In this document: piece by piece, positions 47,322-56,734 of the stretch | Position numbering within the stretch: the stretch's first letter is position 1 | Layout: every line of letters starts with the position of its first letter | Origin: Lacticaseibacillus paracasei subsp. paracasei | GTDB lineage: Bacteria > Bacillota > Bacilli > Lactobacillales > Lactobacillaceae | Assembly (NCBI RefSeq): GCF_000829035.1 | Contig: NZ_AP012541.1 | Location: 620,001-684,000 of the forward strand | Direction: 5' to 3' | Length of the DNA stretch: 64,000 nt | Position numbers and translations under genes: made by a program | The notes under the pieces: model-generated | Seen by the model: the letters and a program-made list of their open reading frames with translations, nothing else | The model's database searches: none | Told to the model about the DNA's origin: nothing

Positions 47322-48125
47322 ATGGCCGTACTTGAAGTGCATGGACTTCATCAGTATTTTGAACAAGGAACCGTGAACGAGAATCACGCGCTGAAAGGCA
47401 TTGATCTCAGTCTTGAACGCGGGGAGTTCGTCGCGATTATTGGTGGCAACGGCGCAGGTAAATCAACGTTGCTGAACAGTATCGCTGGTACGCTCCCGGT
47501 TAGTCAGGGGCAGATTTTGATTAACGGTAAGGACGTGACCTATCAAAATGTTGCTAAGCGGGCGAAGGTAATTGCTCGAGTCTTTCAGGATCCGCGTTCC
47601 GGCACCGCCTCGTTGCTGACAATCGAACAGAATTTGGCATTGGCCGAAAAACGCGGCTCTTGGCGTAACTTTTGGGCCAGTGGGGTCAAACGGAGTGATC
47701 GCCAACATTTTAAGGAAAAATTGGCGACCCTTGGATTGGGCCTTGAGAATCGCCTGGGTGCCGAAATGGGCTTGCTTTCTGGCGGTCAACGACAGGCAGT
47801 AACCTTGCTGATGGCTACTTTAAAAGAACCGGCGTTGTTATTGCTTGACGAACACACAGCAGCGCTCGATCCGCAGACAAGCGCTACCGTCATGGCTTTG
47901 ACTGATAAAATGGTTCGCGCGCAACATACGACAACTTTGATGATCACACACAACATGGCCAGTGCACTGAAATATGGTGATCGCCTAATCATGCTGGATC
48001 ATGGTGAAATTGCTGTTGATGTCCGTGGCGAGGAAAAACAGCACCTGACCGTCGAAGACTTATTGACGATGTTTAAAGAACGCAGTGGACAAGAGTTTGC
48101 CGATGATGCTGTTTTGTTGAGTTAA
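47322..48125 (+). CDS. ABC transporter ATP-binding protein (TrpZ-like)
   Basis: ATPase of 267 residues driving the uptake system. Walker A GGNGAGKSTL (about residues 40-49), Q-loop RVFQDP, signature LLSGGQRQAV, Walker B LLLLDEHTAALD and switch histidine in MITHNM are all present. Asp-Glu-His after Walker B and the FQDP Q-loop are usual for the TrpZ/LivF-like group. Starts two bases after the permease stop with AGGAGG inside its end, so the two are tightly coupled. Confidence 0.92.
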   Translation: MAVLEVHGLHQYFEQGTVNENHALKGIDLSLERGEFVAIIGGNGAGKSTLLNSIAGTLPVSQGQILINGKDVTYQNVAKRAKVIARVFQDPRSGTASLLTIEQNLALAEKRGSWRNFWASGVKRSDRQHFKEKLATLGLGLENRLGAEMGLLSGGQRQAVTLLMATLKEPALLLLDEHTAALDPQTSATVMALTDKMVRAQHTTTLMITHNMASALKYGDRLIMLDHGEIAVDVRGEEKQHLTVEDLLTMFKERSGQEFADDAVLLS

Positions 48126-48168
48126 AGCTGGCCTAAAAGAAGTTAATGAATAGATCCTCTATGAGAAA

Positions 48169-48214
48169 ACAAAAGACGACTGATTTCCGCCATTGGAAAA
48201 TCAGTCGTCTTTTG
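48169..48214 (+). terminator. Terminator of the ABC transporter operon
   Basis: AAAAGACGACTGATTTCC and GGAAAATCAGTCGTCTTTT form a long stem (one mismatch), about 45 bases after the ATPase stop. Confidence 0.9.
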
Positions 48215-48352
48215 GTGGCTATCAGTTGTCTTTCAACCGTGTTTGGTTGAAGCGCAACTTTGATGGTTAAAAAATCAAGCATGTCCGAAATTAGTGGTTA
48301 ATTCATAACTGCTGCCAGCAAATACAGATACTCAGCAGCTGGCACTTTTCCA

Positions 48353-49312
48353 TTAGCCCATGTCCACAATCGTCCGGGTTGTGTGGTGGTTAAAGTGTTT
48401 CGTCAAGGTTTGTGGCAAGTCAGCTAGTTTGACCGTATCGACAGGCATTGGCGCCAATTTGTCCAATGTCTCCCATGCGGCTGCTCGGGCCGCAGCAGGG
48501 GCATTGACGGAATCCACACCGAGCAAGCTGACATTGCGCAAAATGAAGGGGAAGACGGTCAGCGGCAAGGCAGTTCCTGCAGCATTGCCACATAACGCGA
48601 TTGCGCCGCCATAACGCATACTTGGCAGCAAACTGGTTGTGAACGATCCACCGAGCGGATCAATGGCAAAGTCAAAGCGTTGCTTACTCAAAGCCTTTCC
48701 CTTGGGCAGCTCGTCAAGTGCTAATGTTGCCGTGGCGCCAAGTGACATCACCTGTTTTTGCTGATCTGGTGTCCGCACAATACCGATTCGATTCGTGAAG
48801 CCTGCTTGCTCTAATAAGCGCATGGCAACACTGCCGACACCGCCCGTTACGCCACCAACAAGAATCTGCGGTGCATGCTCAGGCGTCATGCCGTGCGCGG
48901 TCAAAGCAGCGACACATAAGGCAGCGGTCAAACCCGCCGTGCCAAAACTCATGGCGCTAGCAAGTGTCATGGCTGATGGCAGCGTGATTGCCCAAGAAGC
49001 CGGAATGCGGGCATATTCAGCGTAACCACCGCCTTGACTGACCCCTAGACCATGACCGGTGGCCAACACTTGATCGCCTACTTTAAAATTGGCATCTTGA
49101 CTGGCTACCACAGTCCCACTTAAATCAATCCCGAGAATCTGTGGATAATCTCGAATAATTTGATTCTGCGGTTGATAGGCAAGCGCATCTTTGTAGTTAA
49201 TATCTGAATAAGCGACCTTGATCAATAAATAGCCTGCTGGTAAGTCATCTTCGTGCAGGGTTTGAAAAGTTGCCTTTTGCCCATCGTGAACCAATGCTTG
49301 AAATGTTTGCAT
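48353..49312 (-). CDS. Zinc-free medium-chain oxidoreductase (YhdH/YhfP-like)
   Basis: A 319-residue NADPH-dependent quinone oxidoreductase or acrylyl-CoA reductase-like enzyme. The N-terminal GroES-like domain shows KVAYSDINYKDALAY and LGIDLSGTVVAS; the cofactor domain has ILVGGVTGGVGSVAMRLLEQ; no zinc ligands are seen. The likely reaction is reduction of an enone or acrylyl-CoA-type substrate with NADPH. GGAGGCTTG-type ribosome binding site precedes the ATG. Single gene on the minus strand. Confidence 0.87.
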   Translation of the reverse strand: MQTFQALVHDGQKATFQTLHEDDLPAGYLLIKVAYSDINYKDALAYQPQNQIIRDYPQILGIDLSGTVVASQDANFKVGDQVLATGHGLGVSQGGGYAEYARIPASWAITLPSAMTLASAMSFGTAGLTAALCVAALTAHGMTPEHAPQILVGGVTGGVGSVAMRLLEQAGFTNRIGIVRTPDQQKQVMSLGATATLALDELPKGKALSKQRFDFAIDPLGGSFTTSLLPSMRYGGAIALCGNAAGTALPLTVFPFILRNVSLLGVDSVNAPAAARAAAWETLDKLAPMPVDTVKLADLPQTLTKHFNHHTTRTIVDMG

Positions 49313-49421
49313 AGAACAAGCCTCCTTGGATGGTATTCTTCCACCTATTGATGGTGTTGAATTGCCATGCTCATTAGTTAACTAAAGCATATCAGATAAC
49401 GATGATATCGCAAAACCAACG

Positions 49422-52085
49422 TTATTCTGCCGAATCTGATAAGGTGGCCTGACGCCATGGCGCTAATTCGTGCCGATGTTGACGGCGCTTGTAAGTTTCA
49501 ACAACCAACATTGGCAGCCAGATGGCACCGAGGACGATGGACCATTGTCCGGCTGTTAGTGGCGCTAGCTGAAAAATTTGTTGCAATGGCGCAATGGTTG
49601 CTAAGGCAACGATGACTGTCATCGTCAGTAAAAGGCTACCAGTCAGGATCGGATTGACAGTCATCGCTGACCAGTTAAGCCGACCACGGGTTTTGATGGG
49701 AAAAATGTCCAGCATCGAACCGATGGCTAATGTCAGAAATAGCATGGTCATGCCGATACCTGGCACATCGGGGCTGACCACGAAACGGCCAACGAAGTAG
49801 ATGCCAAGAATCAAGCCAACATAGGTGGTCGTCCGCACGGCCACACGTTTGCCGAGGCCATTGCTGAAAATACTGGCTGCTTTTGGAATGGGTTTCAAGT
49901 GCATCATGCCAGGTTCAGCCAACTCTCGGCTAAGGAAGAAGCCGGGAATACCATCAGCAAGGACGTTGACGATGAGTAGCTGCTCAGGTGTCATCACAGC
50001 ACCCCAGCCAACGAGGACGGCCAGTAGCATCGTGAAAATTTGGGCAAAATTAACCGAAATCAGAAATTCAACGGCTTTTAAAATATTTTGATAGACGGTT
50101 CGACCTTGTGCGACAGCATCGATAATCGTAGCAAAGTTATCGTCGGTCAAAACCATATCGGCAGCATTTTTGGCCACATCTGTCCCAGTGATGCCCATGG
50201 CAATGCCGACGTCGGCAGCTTTGAGCGCTGGCGCATCATTGACGCCGTCACCGGTCATGGCGACCACCGCATCTTGTTTTTGCCAAGCTTTGACGATTCG
50301 AATTTTATCACTCGGGGTAGTCCGCGCGAACACGCGGATATCAGCAATATTGGCCGCCAGATCCTCGTCGCTCATTTGGCTGAGGTCATGGCCGGTGATC
50401 GCTTGTTGGCCGCTTTCAAGGATGCCAATGTCTTTAGCAATGGCTTTGGCCGTACCGAGATGATCCCCAGTGATCATAACCGTTGTAATGCCGGCCTGTT
50501 TAGCAGCGCGAATGGCAGCGGGCACTTCAGGGCGCGGCGGATCAATGATACCAATCAATCCCAACGGTTGTACGGCGGTTAGCTGTGTTTCCCAGTTTTC
50601 CCCAGGATCGGTTTCAAATTGTTGATAGCCAGCCGCCAGTACCCGCAATGCTTGTGCCGTCATTTGGTCATGGATTGCGGTGGCAGTTTGCTCCCAGTTT
50701 TCAGGCGCAAAGTTAATTCGGTCAATTGCTCCTTTAATAATCGCTAGATAGTGGCCATCCGGCGTGCGATGCAAAGTCGCCATGGTTTTCTTGTCAGATG
50801 AAAACGGCGCTTCAGCCACACGCGGATAGGTTTGCTCAGCCTCGGTCCGACTCAGATCGTAATGATCAAGTAGCCGAACAATTGCCAGTTCAGTCGCATC
50901 GCCGATATCTGGTTCATCATCAGCAGTTAAGTGTGCGTTGGTTGCAAGACCGAGATACTTGAAAAAGCGGGTGTCATTGGCTGACAACTTTGTGTTGGCG
51001 ACTTTATGAATTTCTTTGCCATAAGGCCAGAAATGGGTAACTGTCATGCGATTCTGCGTGAGGGTCCCAGTTTTGTCTGAGGCAATCACGTTCACGTTCC
51101 CAATGGTTTCAACAGCGGTGACTTGGCGAATAATCGCGTGGCGCTTGGCCATCTTCTGAACGCCATGAGCCAAACTGAGGGTGACGATGACGGGCAAGGT
51201 TTCTGGAACTGCAGCAATGGCGAGGCTGACACCAAGCATCAAGCTATCTGTAAAGCCCTCCTGATGAAGCAAGGTTGCTAGCAAAATGGTGATGATACCG
51301 CCCAAGATAGCAACGAAGGATAGCCGCTTGCCAAGGGTGTTTAACCGTTTGGCCAGTGGCGTCGTCTGCTTTTTTGTCTGATTGAGCAGTGCAGCAATTT
51401 TTCCCAGTTCGGTGTCCATGCCGGTAGCCGTCACAATCGCAGTTGCCTTGCCGCTGGTAATGGCTGTGCCAGAGAAAATATAATTGGCAGCATCCCCAAG
51501 ATCATCAGGAGCAGTGGCCAAGGCTTCTGACGTTTTGGTCACGCCCAGACTTTCGCCAGTTAAAATTGCTTCATCCGCTTCAAGTTCTTGGCTTTGAATG
51601 ATTCTGGCGTCTGCAGGAACCGCATCGCCGGCCTTGAGGAGAATCAAATCGCCTGGAACAAGCTCGGCGGCCTGAATGGTTTGCGTCTTGCCTTCACGAA
51701 CAACGGTGACGGTTTGAATCGTCATGGCTTTCAAGGCAGCGAGTGCTTTTTCAGCGCTGTGTTCTTGGTACAAAGCGATCACAACATTGAGAATGACGAT
51801 GGCGCCAATAACAATGGTTTTGGTCCAGTCACTGTCAGTCGTCAAGGCCAGATAGGCAGAGAGACCAACGGCAAAAAGCAAAATTAGTGAGGTGATATCG
51901 CTGAGGTGATGGCCGATTTGCCGGAACAAGCTAGGCTTTTTAGCCGCGGTGAGCTGATTGCGGCCATTTTGCTGCAAACGTGCAGCTGCTTCTTTAGCAG
52001 TCAGGCCGGTTTTGGTGTTCGTCGTTAATTCAGCGGCCAGATCGCTTGGCGTTAAGCGCGTCAAGTGCTTGGTCGTTGTTGTCAT
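49422..52085 (-). CDS. P-type cation-transporting ATPase (calcium type)
   Basis: P2-type ATPase of 887 residues, probably exporting Ca2+ (PacL/PMR1 group). N-terminal cation-ATPase domain (LTPSDLAAEL...GLTAKEAAARLQ), actuator TGES (in AILTGESLG), TM4 with AAVPETLPVIVTLSLA, phosphorylation site Asp337 in DKTGTLTQNRM, hinge GDGVNDAPALKAADVGIAMG, and TM6 with NVLADGIPG. About ten membrane segments. GAAAGGAAT lies before the ATG. Ion specificity is inferred from TM4 and TM6 motifs; Mn2+ or Na+ cannot be excluded. Confidence 0.88.
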   Translation of the reverse strand: MTTTTKHLTRLTPSDLAAELTTNTKTGLTAKEAAARLQQNGRNQLTAAKKPSLFRQIGHHLSDITSLILLFAVGLSAYLALTTDSDWTKTIVIGAIVILNVVIALYQEHSAEKALAALKAMTIQTVTVVREGKTQTIQAAELVPGDLILLKAGDAVPADARIIQSQELEADEAILTGESLGVTKTSEALATAPDDLGDAANYIFSGTAITSGKATAIVTATGMDTELGKIAALLNQTKKQTTPLAKRLNTLGKRLSFVAILGGIITILLATLLHQEGFTDSLMLGVSLAIAAVPETLPVIVTLSLAHGVQKMAKRHAIIRQVTAVETIGNVNVIASDKTGTLTQNRMTVTHFWPYGKEIHKVANTKLSANDTRFFKYLGLATNAHLTADDEPDIGDATELAIVRLLDHYDLSRTEAEQTYPRVAEAPFSSDKKTMATLHRTPDGHYLAIIKGAIDRINFAPENWEQTATAIHDQMTAQALRVLAAGYQQFETDPGENWETQLTAVQPLGLIGIIDPPRPEVPAAIRAAKQAGITTVMITGDHLGTAKAIAKDIGILESGQQAITGHDLSQMSDEDLAANIADIRVFARTTPSDKIRIVKAWQKQDAVVAMTGDGVNDAPALKAADVGIAMGITGTDVAKNAADMVLTDDNFATIIDAVAQGRTVYQNILKAVEFLISVNFAQIFTMLLAVLVGWGAVMTPEQLLIVNVLADGIPGFFLSRELAEPGMMHLKPIPKAASIFSNGLGKRVAVRTTTYVGLILGIYFVGRFVVSPDVPGIGMTMLFLTLAIGSMLDIFPIKTRGRLNWSAMTVNPILTGSLLLTMTVIVALATIAPLQQIFQLAPLTAGQWSIVLGAIWLPMLVVETYKRRQHRHELAPWRQATLSDSAE

Positions 52086-52245
52086 GAGTTCATTCCTTTC
52101 AATTTGTCAGAGACACGATCATTACTTACTTATAATAACCGTAACATAAAAATATTAGTGTTGTAAAATTTAAAATGAGTTTAGACATGAGCACCATCAG
52201 CTAGTTCAAACATATTTATGGCATTTAGCTTATTCTTTTGTGCTC

Positions 52246-52300
52246 AAAAAAGCCGCTAGCCTGATGTCGTCATTCAAACAACAGGTTAGCGGCTTTCTTG
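52246..52300. terminator. Terminator of the glycosylation operon
   Basis: AAAGCCGCTAGCCTG pairs with CAGGTTAGCGGCTTT (one G-U) around a 20-base loop. It lies just past the minus-strand GT2 stop, with T-runs on both strands. The 160 bases between it and the P-type ATPase gene contain nothing recognised apart from that gene's promoter region. Confidence 0.85.
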
Positions 52301-52323
52301 ATTTTAAATAGTGGCGCTTGTGG

Positions 52324-53319
52324 CTAGTTTTGTAATGCGTGATAAGGATAACTTGTATGTTGCGTCGTTTGGGTTTTGAAGCCGTATGTGTCGGCAACGA
52401 TATAGAGCGGTCGATGGCGGCTTTCAGCGAACATCCTCGCGATGTAGGTGCCGAGCATGCCAATGGTGAAGGTAATACCAGCGCCAACTAGCAAGGTGAT
52501 GATCATGACCCAGGTTAAGCTAGTGAGGTGGCCTAGTGCCAAACTAAGCCCAAAGAGCGCAACCGCGATGATCAAGAAGAAGCCGCTTAGCCAGCTAGCT
52601 AAAGTTAACGGTACTGTGGAAAAACTAGTGATCCCATCCATAGCTAAGTGCAGCATTTTTCTCAGTGGATAGTGCGTTTCACCGGCTTCCCGTTCTTGAC
52701 GATCGTACTCAACGGCAATTTGTTTGTAGCCGACCCAAGTGACCATCCCGCGTACATATGGGTCCTGTTCATTCATCTGCTTGAGAACATTGACAACACG
52801 CCGATCCATCAAACGGAAGTCGCCGGTATCGACAGGAATGTTGATGCTAGTGACAGCCTTGAGTAAGCGATAAAACATTTCGGCAGTCAACTTCTTAAAC
52901 CACGTTTCACCACTGCGTTTGCGCCGCTTACCGTAAACGACGTCATAGCCTTCACGCCAGCGGGCTAACATTTCTGGGATAACACGCGGCGGGTCTTGCA
53001 GATCGGCGTCCATGACCACCACTGCATCGCCGCTGGCATAGCGAATGCCGGCAGTGATTGCTAGCTGATGGCCGAAGTTGCGGGAGAAATCGACTAACCG
53101 AATCGCCGGATTTTTGGCCATGGCGGCCCTGATTTGATCAGCACTGTCGTCTGTTGAGCCGTCATTGACGAAAATTAACTCGTATCGTTCCGGCCGTGCA
53201 CGAACGTAATTTGCCAAAACCGTTAAAGTTTCGCCGATGCCAGCACTTTCGTTATAAACCGGCAACACAATCGAAATGAATGGATTCTTTTCTTGTCGCA
53301 TATCGGGGACTTCTTTCAT
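52324..53319 (-). CDS. Family 2 glycosyltransferase with C-terminal membrane anchor (DPM1/GtrB-like)
   Basis: Polyprenyl-phosphate glycosyltransferase of up to 331 residues. GT2 domain: ISIVLPVYNESAGI, LIFVNDGSTDDS, DFSRNFGHQLAITAG, VVMDADLQDPP. Two C-terminal membrane segments (about 232-252 and 262-285) as in GtrB/YkoT-type enzymes. Likely loads a sugar on undecaprenyl phosphate on the inner face, for flipping by the GtrA protein and transfer by the PMT-like enzyme of the same operon. Start uncertain between ATG 53319 and ATG 53301; neither has a strong ribosome binding site. Confidence 0.87.
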   Translation of the reverse strand: MKEVPDMRQEKNPFISIVLPVYNESAGIGETLTVLANYVRARPERYELIFVNDGSTDDSADQIRAAMAKNPAIRLVDFSRNFGHQLAITAGIRYASGDAVVVMDADLQDPPRVIPEMLARWREGYDVVYGKRRKRSGETWFKKLTAEMFYRLLKAVTSINIPVDTGDFRLMDRRVVNVLKQMNEQDPYVRGMVTWVGYKQIAVEYDRQEREAGETHYPLRKMLHLAMDGITSFSTVPLTLASWLSGFFLIIAVALFGLSLALGHLTSLTWVMIITLLVGAGITFTIGMLGTYIARMFAESRHRPLYIVADTYGFKTQTTQHTSYPYHALQN

Positions 53320-53336
53320 AGAGAGATCAAGACGCT

Positions 53337-55487
53337 TTATTTCACCATGCTGGCATCGAGTTCATACAAGGTGCCACCGCCCATGCCGCCTCGGCTGCCA
53401 AAGCCTTGCGTGCTGGACGATGAAGTGCCGCCATATTGACTTGCGGCAACCTTTTTGCCGACTTTGGTGACCCAAGCTTCAATCTTCGAATTGCCTGAGC
53501 GGCCAGAGGAAAGGTAATACTTCATATCGCCCTTTTTAACAAGCGCTTTGAACTGTTTCAAGGTAATAGCTGGATCAGTCCCGTTAAAGCCGCCAATGGC
53601 CATGACCGCTTTGCCAGATTTGATGATATACGGGGCTGCAGTGCTGGCGTTGCTGGTTGCAAACAGGTATTTGGCATTGCCTTGATGTTTTTCAACATAC
53701 TTTAACAAGCCAGAATCTGCTGTGCCGTTGCCGAGTCCACCGTTACCGCTAGAGGAGAGCAGTGATGGACCGGCAGAAGGAATACCAGCCGAGGAACCAG
53801 CTATTGTTGGCGTTAAGGACCAGAATGCTGGTGCGGCCATGATTGCTGCGATGGCAACGCCTAACGCTGTTTTACACCATGCTTTAGTGCGGCCGATGAA
53901 CAGAAGTATCAAACCGAGCAGGCCGCCAGCGATGACTAAGAATGGCTGCCATTGATAATAGAGACTGACATACCAAGCCTGCAAGCCTGTGGTGACCACG
54001 ATTGCGATTGGCAAAAGCCATGCTTGCCAATGTTTCAGATCGGTTTTGAATTGTTTGAACATAGTGACAGTTCCGATGCCGAATAAGGCGGCAATTGGTG
54101 GTGCCAACATGATCATGTAATAAGGATGGAAGAAGCTGGCGATGGAGAAGAAGCCAGCAACGGGGATGAGCCAACCAAGCCAAAAGAGCAAGTGATTTTG
54201 TTGAATGGTTGTCTGGTACCATTTCCGTTTGCGGTCCAAATAGTAGGCAAAGGCACTGATGAAGCCAATGATTGCAGCTGGCAGAAGCCAACTGATTTGT
54301 GGACCTAAATCAGATTGCAATAGGCGTAATGGACCGACTGTCCCGATGGAGAAAGCACCACCAGCACCGCCACGTTGACTGCCTTGACGACCACGTGTAC
54401 CGCCCTTAAACGTCCCTTTTTTGAAGTTGGCAGGCATTTTGCGACCTGTACCAGCGCCTCTTTCGGTCGTCACAGCGGGTTGCTTCCCAGCCGCGCCAGT
54501 CTTAGTGCCGGGCATTTTTGTTCCGGCAGGTGGTGTTTTGCCTGTGTTGCCGGCACCAGGCGTTCCAGTTGGTTTCCTAGCAGTCGTGCCACCCGGCGCC
54601 GTGCCTTTAGCACCGGTTGGCGGGGTGCCAGCAGTGCCAGTGGAGCCGGTCTTGGATTTGGTACCCATACCAGGGAAGGCAGCACCAGTTCCTGTGGTTT
54701 GTCCGAGTAATCGTTCAGTGCCGTTGTAGCCAAAAGCCAGCTCCAATTCAGAGTTAGTTTCCGAACTGCCAACGTAAGGCCGTTGACTAGTGGCGGTTGA
54801 ATCCACCTGTATTGGCCAAGCGAGGGTGGTGACGGCCATAGCAACCAAGGCAATAGCCAAGGTGCCTAGGCGCCGCCAAAGTTTCTGATTGGAAGCCAGC
54901 CAGAAGAATAAGAGCAAAGCCGGCAAAATCATAAATGCCTGTAGCATCTTGATGTTAAAAGAGACGCCGATCAGCGCGAAACTCACAACAACGAGCCATG
55001 GTTTGCGATTGCTAATGGCCTTCATGAGGCACCAACTGGCGAGTAAGAGGAAGAACTGAAGGGTTGCATCCATATTATTCGTTCGTGAATCAGCAACAAC
55101 GATCGGTGTCAGCGTTAACGCCAACGCAGCAAGCCGTGCTGCCCAAATGTTAAAGCGCGGTTTGATCATGTTGTAGATCAAGGCGACGCTGCCAATCCCG
55201 AAAAGAATGGATGGCAAAACAACGGACCAACCATGTACGCCAAAAATTTTTGCCGAAATAGCCATGAACCACAAGGCAACTGGCGGTTTATCAACGGTGA
55301 TGAAGCCGGCGGGATCGAAGGCACCATACCAGAAGTTATGCCAGCTTTGAATCATACTGGTAATAGCGGCGGTGTAGTAGTCGTTAGCGTTACCGGCTTC
55401 CCAAATATTCCAAGCATATAGAAAGGCGGCTAGGATCAGAATGCCAATAAACCACCAATCAACGGTCCACTGTTTAATTTTTTTCAT
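53337..55487 (-). CDS. PMT/ArnT-like membrane glycosyltransferase with low-complexity loop
   Basis: GT-C fold enzyme of 716 residues, related to dolichyl-phosphate mannosyltransferase / ArnT (family 39 type). N-terminal membrane segments flank an extracellular loop with NANDYYTAAITSMIQ and VDKPPVALWFMAI, including the catalytic-type acidic residue. Residues about 275-375 form an outside loop very rich in Gly, Thr, Pro, Ala and Lys (TPPTGAKGTAPGG and similar), followed by more membrane segments and an extracytoplasmic C-terminal domain (GNAKYLFATSNASTAAPYI) that also ends Gly-rich. It probably transfers polyprenyl-linked sugar to a surface protein or polymer. ATG 55487 was chosen over TTG 55496, which abuts the GGGAG. 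Confidence 0.87.
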   Translation of the reverse strand: MKKIKQWTVDWWFIGILILAAFLYAWNIWEAGNANDYYTAAITSMIQSWHNFWYGAFDPAGFITVDKPPVALWFMAISAKIFGVHGWSVVLPSILFGIGSVALIYNMIKPRFNIWAARLAALALTLTPIVVADSRTNNMDATLQFFLLLASWCLMKAISNRKPWLVVVSFALIGVSFNIKMLQAFMILPALLLFFWLASNQKLWRRLGTLAIALVAMAVTTLAWPIQVDSTATSQRPYVGSSETNSELELAFGYNGTERLLGQTTGTGAAFPGMGTKSKTGSTGTAGTPPTGAKGTAPGGTTARKPTGTPGAGNTGKTPPAGTKMPGTKTGAAGKQPAVTTERGAGTGRKMPANFKKGTFKGGTRGRQGSQRGGAGGAFSIGTVGPLRLLQSDLGPQISWLLPAAIIGFISAFAYYLDRKRKWYQTTIQQNHLLFWLGWLIPVAGFFSIASFFHPYYMIMLAPPIAALFGIGTVTMFKQFKTDLKHWQAWLLPIAIVVTTGLQAWYVSLYYQWQPFLVIAGGLLGLILLFIGRTKAWCKTALGVAIAAIMAAPAFWSLTPTIAGSSAGIPSAGPSLLSSSGNGGLGNGTADSGLLKYVEKHQGNAKYLFATSNASTAAPYIIKSGKAVMAIGGFNGTDPAITLKQFKALVKKGDMKYYLSSGRSGNSKIEAWVTKVGKKVAASQYGGTSSSSTQGFGSRGGMGGGTLYELDASMVK

Positions 55488-55881
55488 GTGCAGCAACTCC
55501 CTTTTCTCGAAATACCCAGAACTTGCTTAAAAGGAAGTTCGTTGGGACAGTGATCATCAATGCGAACATAGGTGCAAGCGGCTTGGGCAGTCGTAAGAAA
55601 TCATTCCAAAAACTTGTCAAAACTAAACTTAGAATGAAGGTCAGGCCATAGGAGAGATAATAACGCGGTGCCACCGTTTTGAGTTGGCGTCGATCCTTTG
55701 CCTTGAACACCCATGTGTCATTAAGAAATAGGCCAAAAATGGATGTCAGCCCGTAGCCAACCCCCATGGCGGCTGTCGGGTTGATCAGCTGATATAATGT
55801 CAAGTAAATGAGATAAGTTAAAATGGTGTTGACCCCACCGACCAAGCCGAAGCCGATGAATTGTTTCAGCTTTTGACGCAT
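55474..55881 (-). CDS. GtrA-family membrane protein
   Basis: A 135-residue protein with four membrane segments, GtrA type, proposed to flip polyprenyl-linked sugars. The pattern FIGFGLVGGVNTILTYLIY at the N-terminus and NFLLSKFWVFREK at the end are diagnostic. ATG 55881 follows GGGAGCGG; the frame opens 24 codons upstream without a site. It overlaps the PMT-like gene by 14 bases. It is the first gene of the gtrA-PMT-GT2 operon, divergent from the two-component system. Confidence 0.9.
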   Translation of the reverse strand: MRQKLKQFIGFGLVGGVNTILTYLIYLTLYQLINPTAAMGVGYGLTSIFGLFLNDTWVFKAKDRRQLKTVAPRYYLSYGLTFILSLVLTSFWNDFLRLPKPLAPMFALMITVPTNFLLSKFWVFREKGVAAHEKN

Positions 55882-56038
55882 CAAACCGCTCCCTTCTTGG
55901 TGAATGGGATCATTATGAGAGTTACAGCATAAATTAACCTTAAAGTCGGGCATTCTATTTCTTAAGATGGCTTTATGGTTATCATGATATGGTCAGACCA
56001 GCAGATATAAGGTTACCAACAAATAAGTGGGGCAGAAC

Positions 56039-56734
56039 ATGACAGTTAAACCGAGAATTCTTGTGATCGAAGACGATCCGGATTTAAACGAGAGTATTAC
56101 TGATTTTATCCGCGCATTTGCCGACCCAGAAGCCGCCTTAAACGGTGCTGATGGTCTGTATTTGGCCGAGGAAGGTATTTTTGATGCCATTATTTTGGAC
56201 ATTATGTTGCCAGAATTAAATGGTTTTGACGTACTCAAGAAGTTGCGGGCAAAGCAAATTAAAACACCTGTATTGATTTTGACAGCCAAAGATGCGCTGA
56301 CCGATAAATTGCACGGGTTTGAACTTGGCGGAGATGATTATCTGACGAAGCCGTTTCATCGTGAAGAACTCATTATGCGTTTGAAGGCGTTGTTAAAGCG
56401 AATTGGTCACTTCTTTGACGATGACGGCTTAACTGCTGGTCCTTTTGTGGTACATGTGACGAGTCATGAGGTGCTCATCAACGATCAACCAGTGGCCTTG
56501 AACGGTAAAGAATTCGATCTGTTGGTTTATCTATTACAAAATCAGAAAACAATCATCACCAAAGATCAGATTTTTGATCGTTTGTGGGGATTTGATTCTG
56601 AAACAGCTGTCAGCGTGGTGGAGGTTTACATGTCCAACCTGCGCAAAAAATTAAAACCGCTAAAAGTTGAGCATTGGATCAAAACGATTCGCAACGTTGG
56701 CTATATTTTTCAGGAGCCGGAGGGCAGTGAATGA
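56039..56734 (+). CDS. OmpR-family response regulator
   Basis: DNA-binding response regulator of 231 residues. Receiver domain with the acidic pocket EDD at residues 11-13, phosphoacceptor Asp54 in IILDIMLPE, and the conserved Lys in LTKPFHREE. The C-terminal winged helix ends with NGKEFDLLVYLLQN, VYMSNLRKKL and TIRNVGYIF. It resembles CiaR-type regulators. ATG 56039 is used, preceded by AGTGGGG. Overlaps the kinase gene by four bases. Divergent from the glycosylation operon, which it may regulate. Confidence 0.93.
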   Translation: MTVKPRILVIEDDPDLNESITDFIRAFADPEAALNGADGLYLAEEGIFDAIILDIMLPELNGFDVLKKLRAKQIKTPVLILTAKDALTDKLHGFELGGDDYLTKPFHREELIMRLKALLKRIGHFFDDDGLTAGPFVVHVTSHEVLINDQPVALNGKEFDLLVYLLQNQKTIITKDQIFDRLWGFDSETAVSVVEVYMSNLRKKLKPLKVEHWIKTIRNVGYIFQEPEGSE

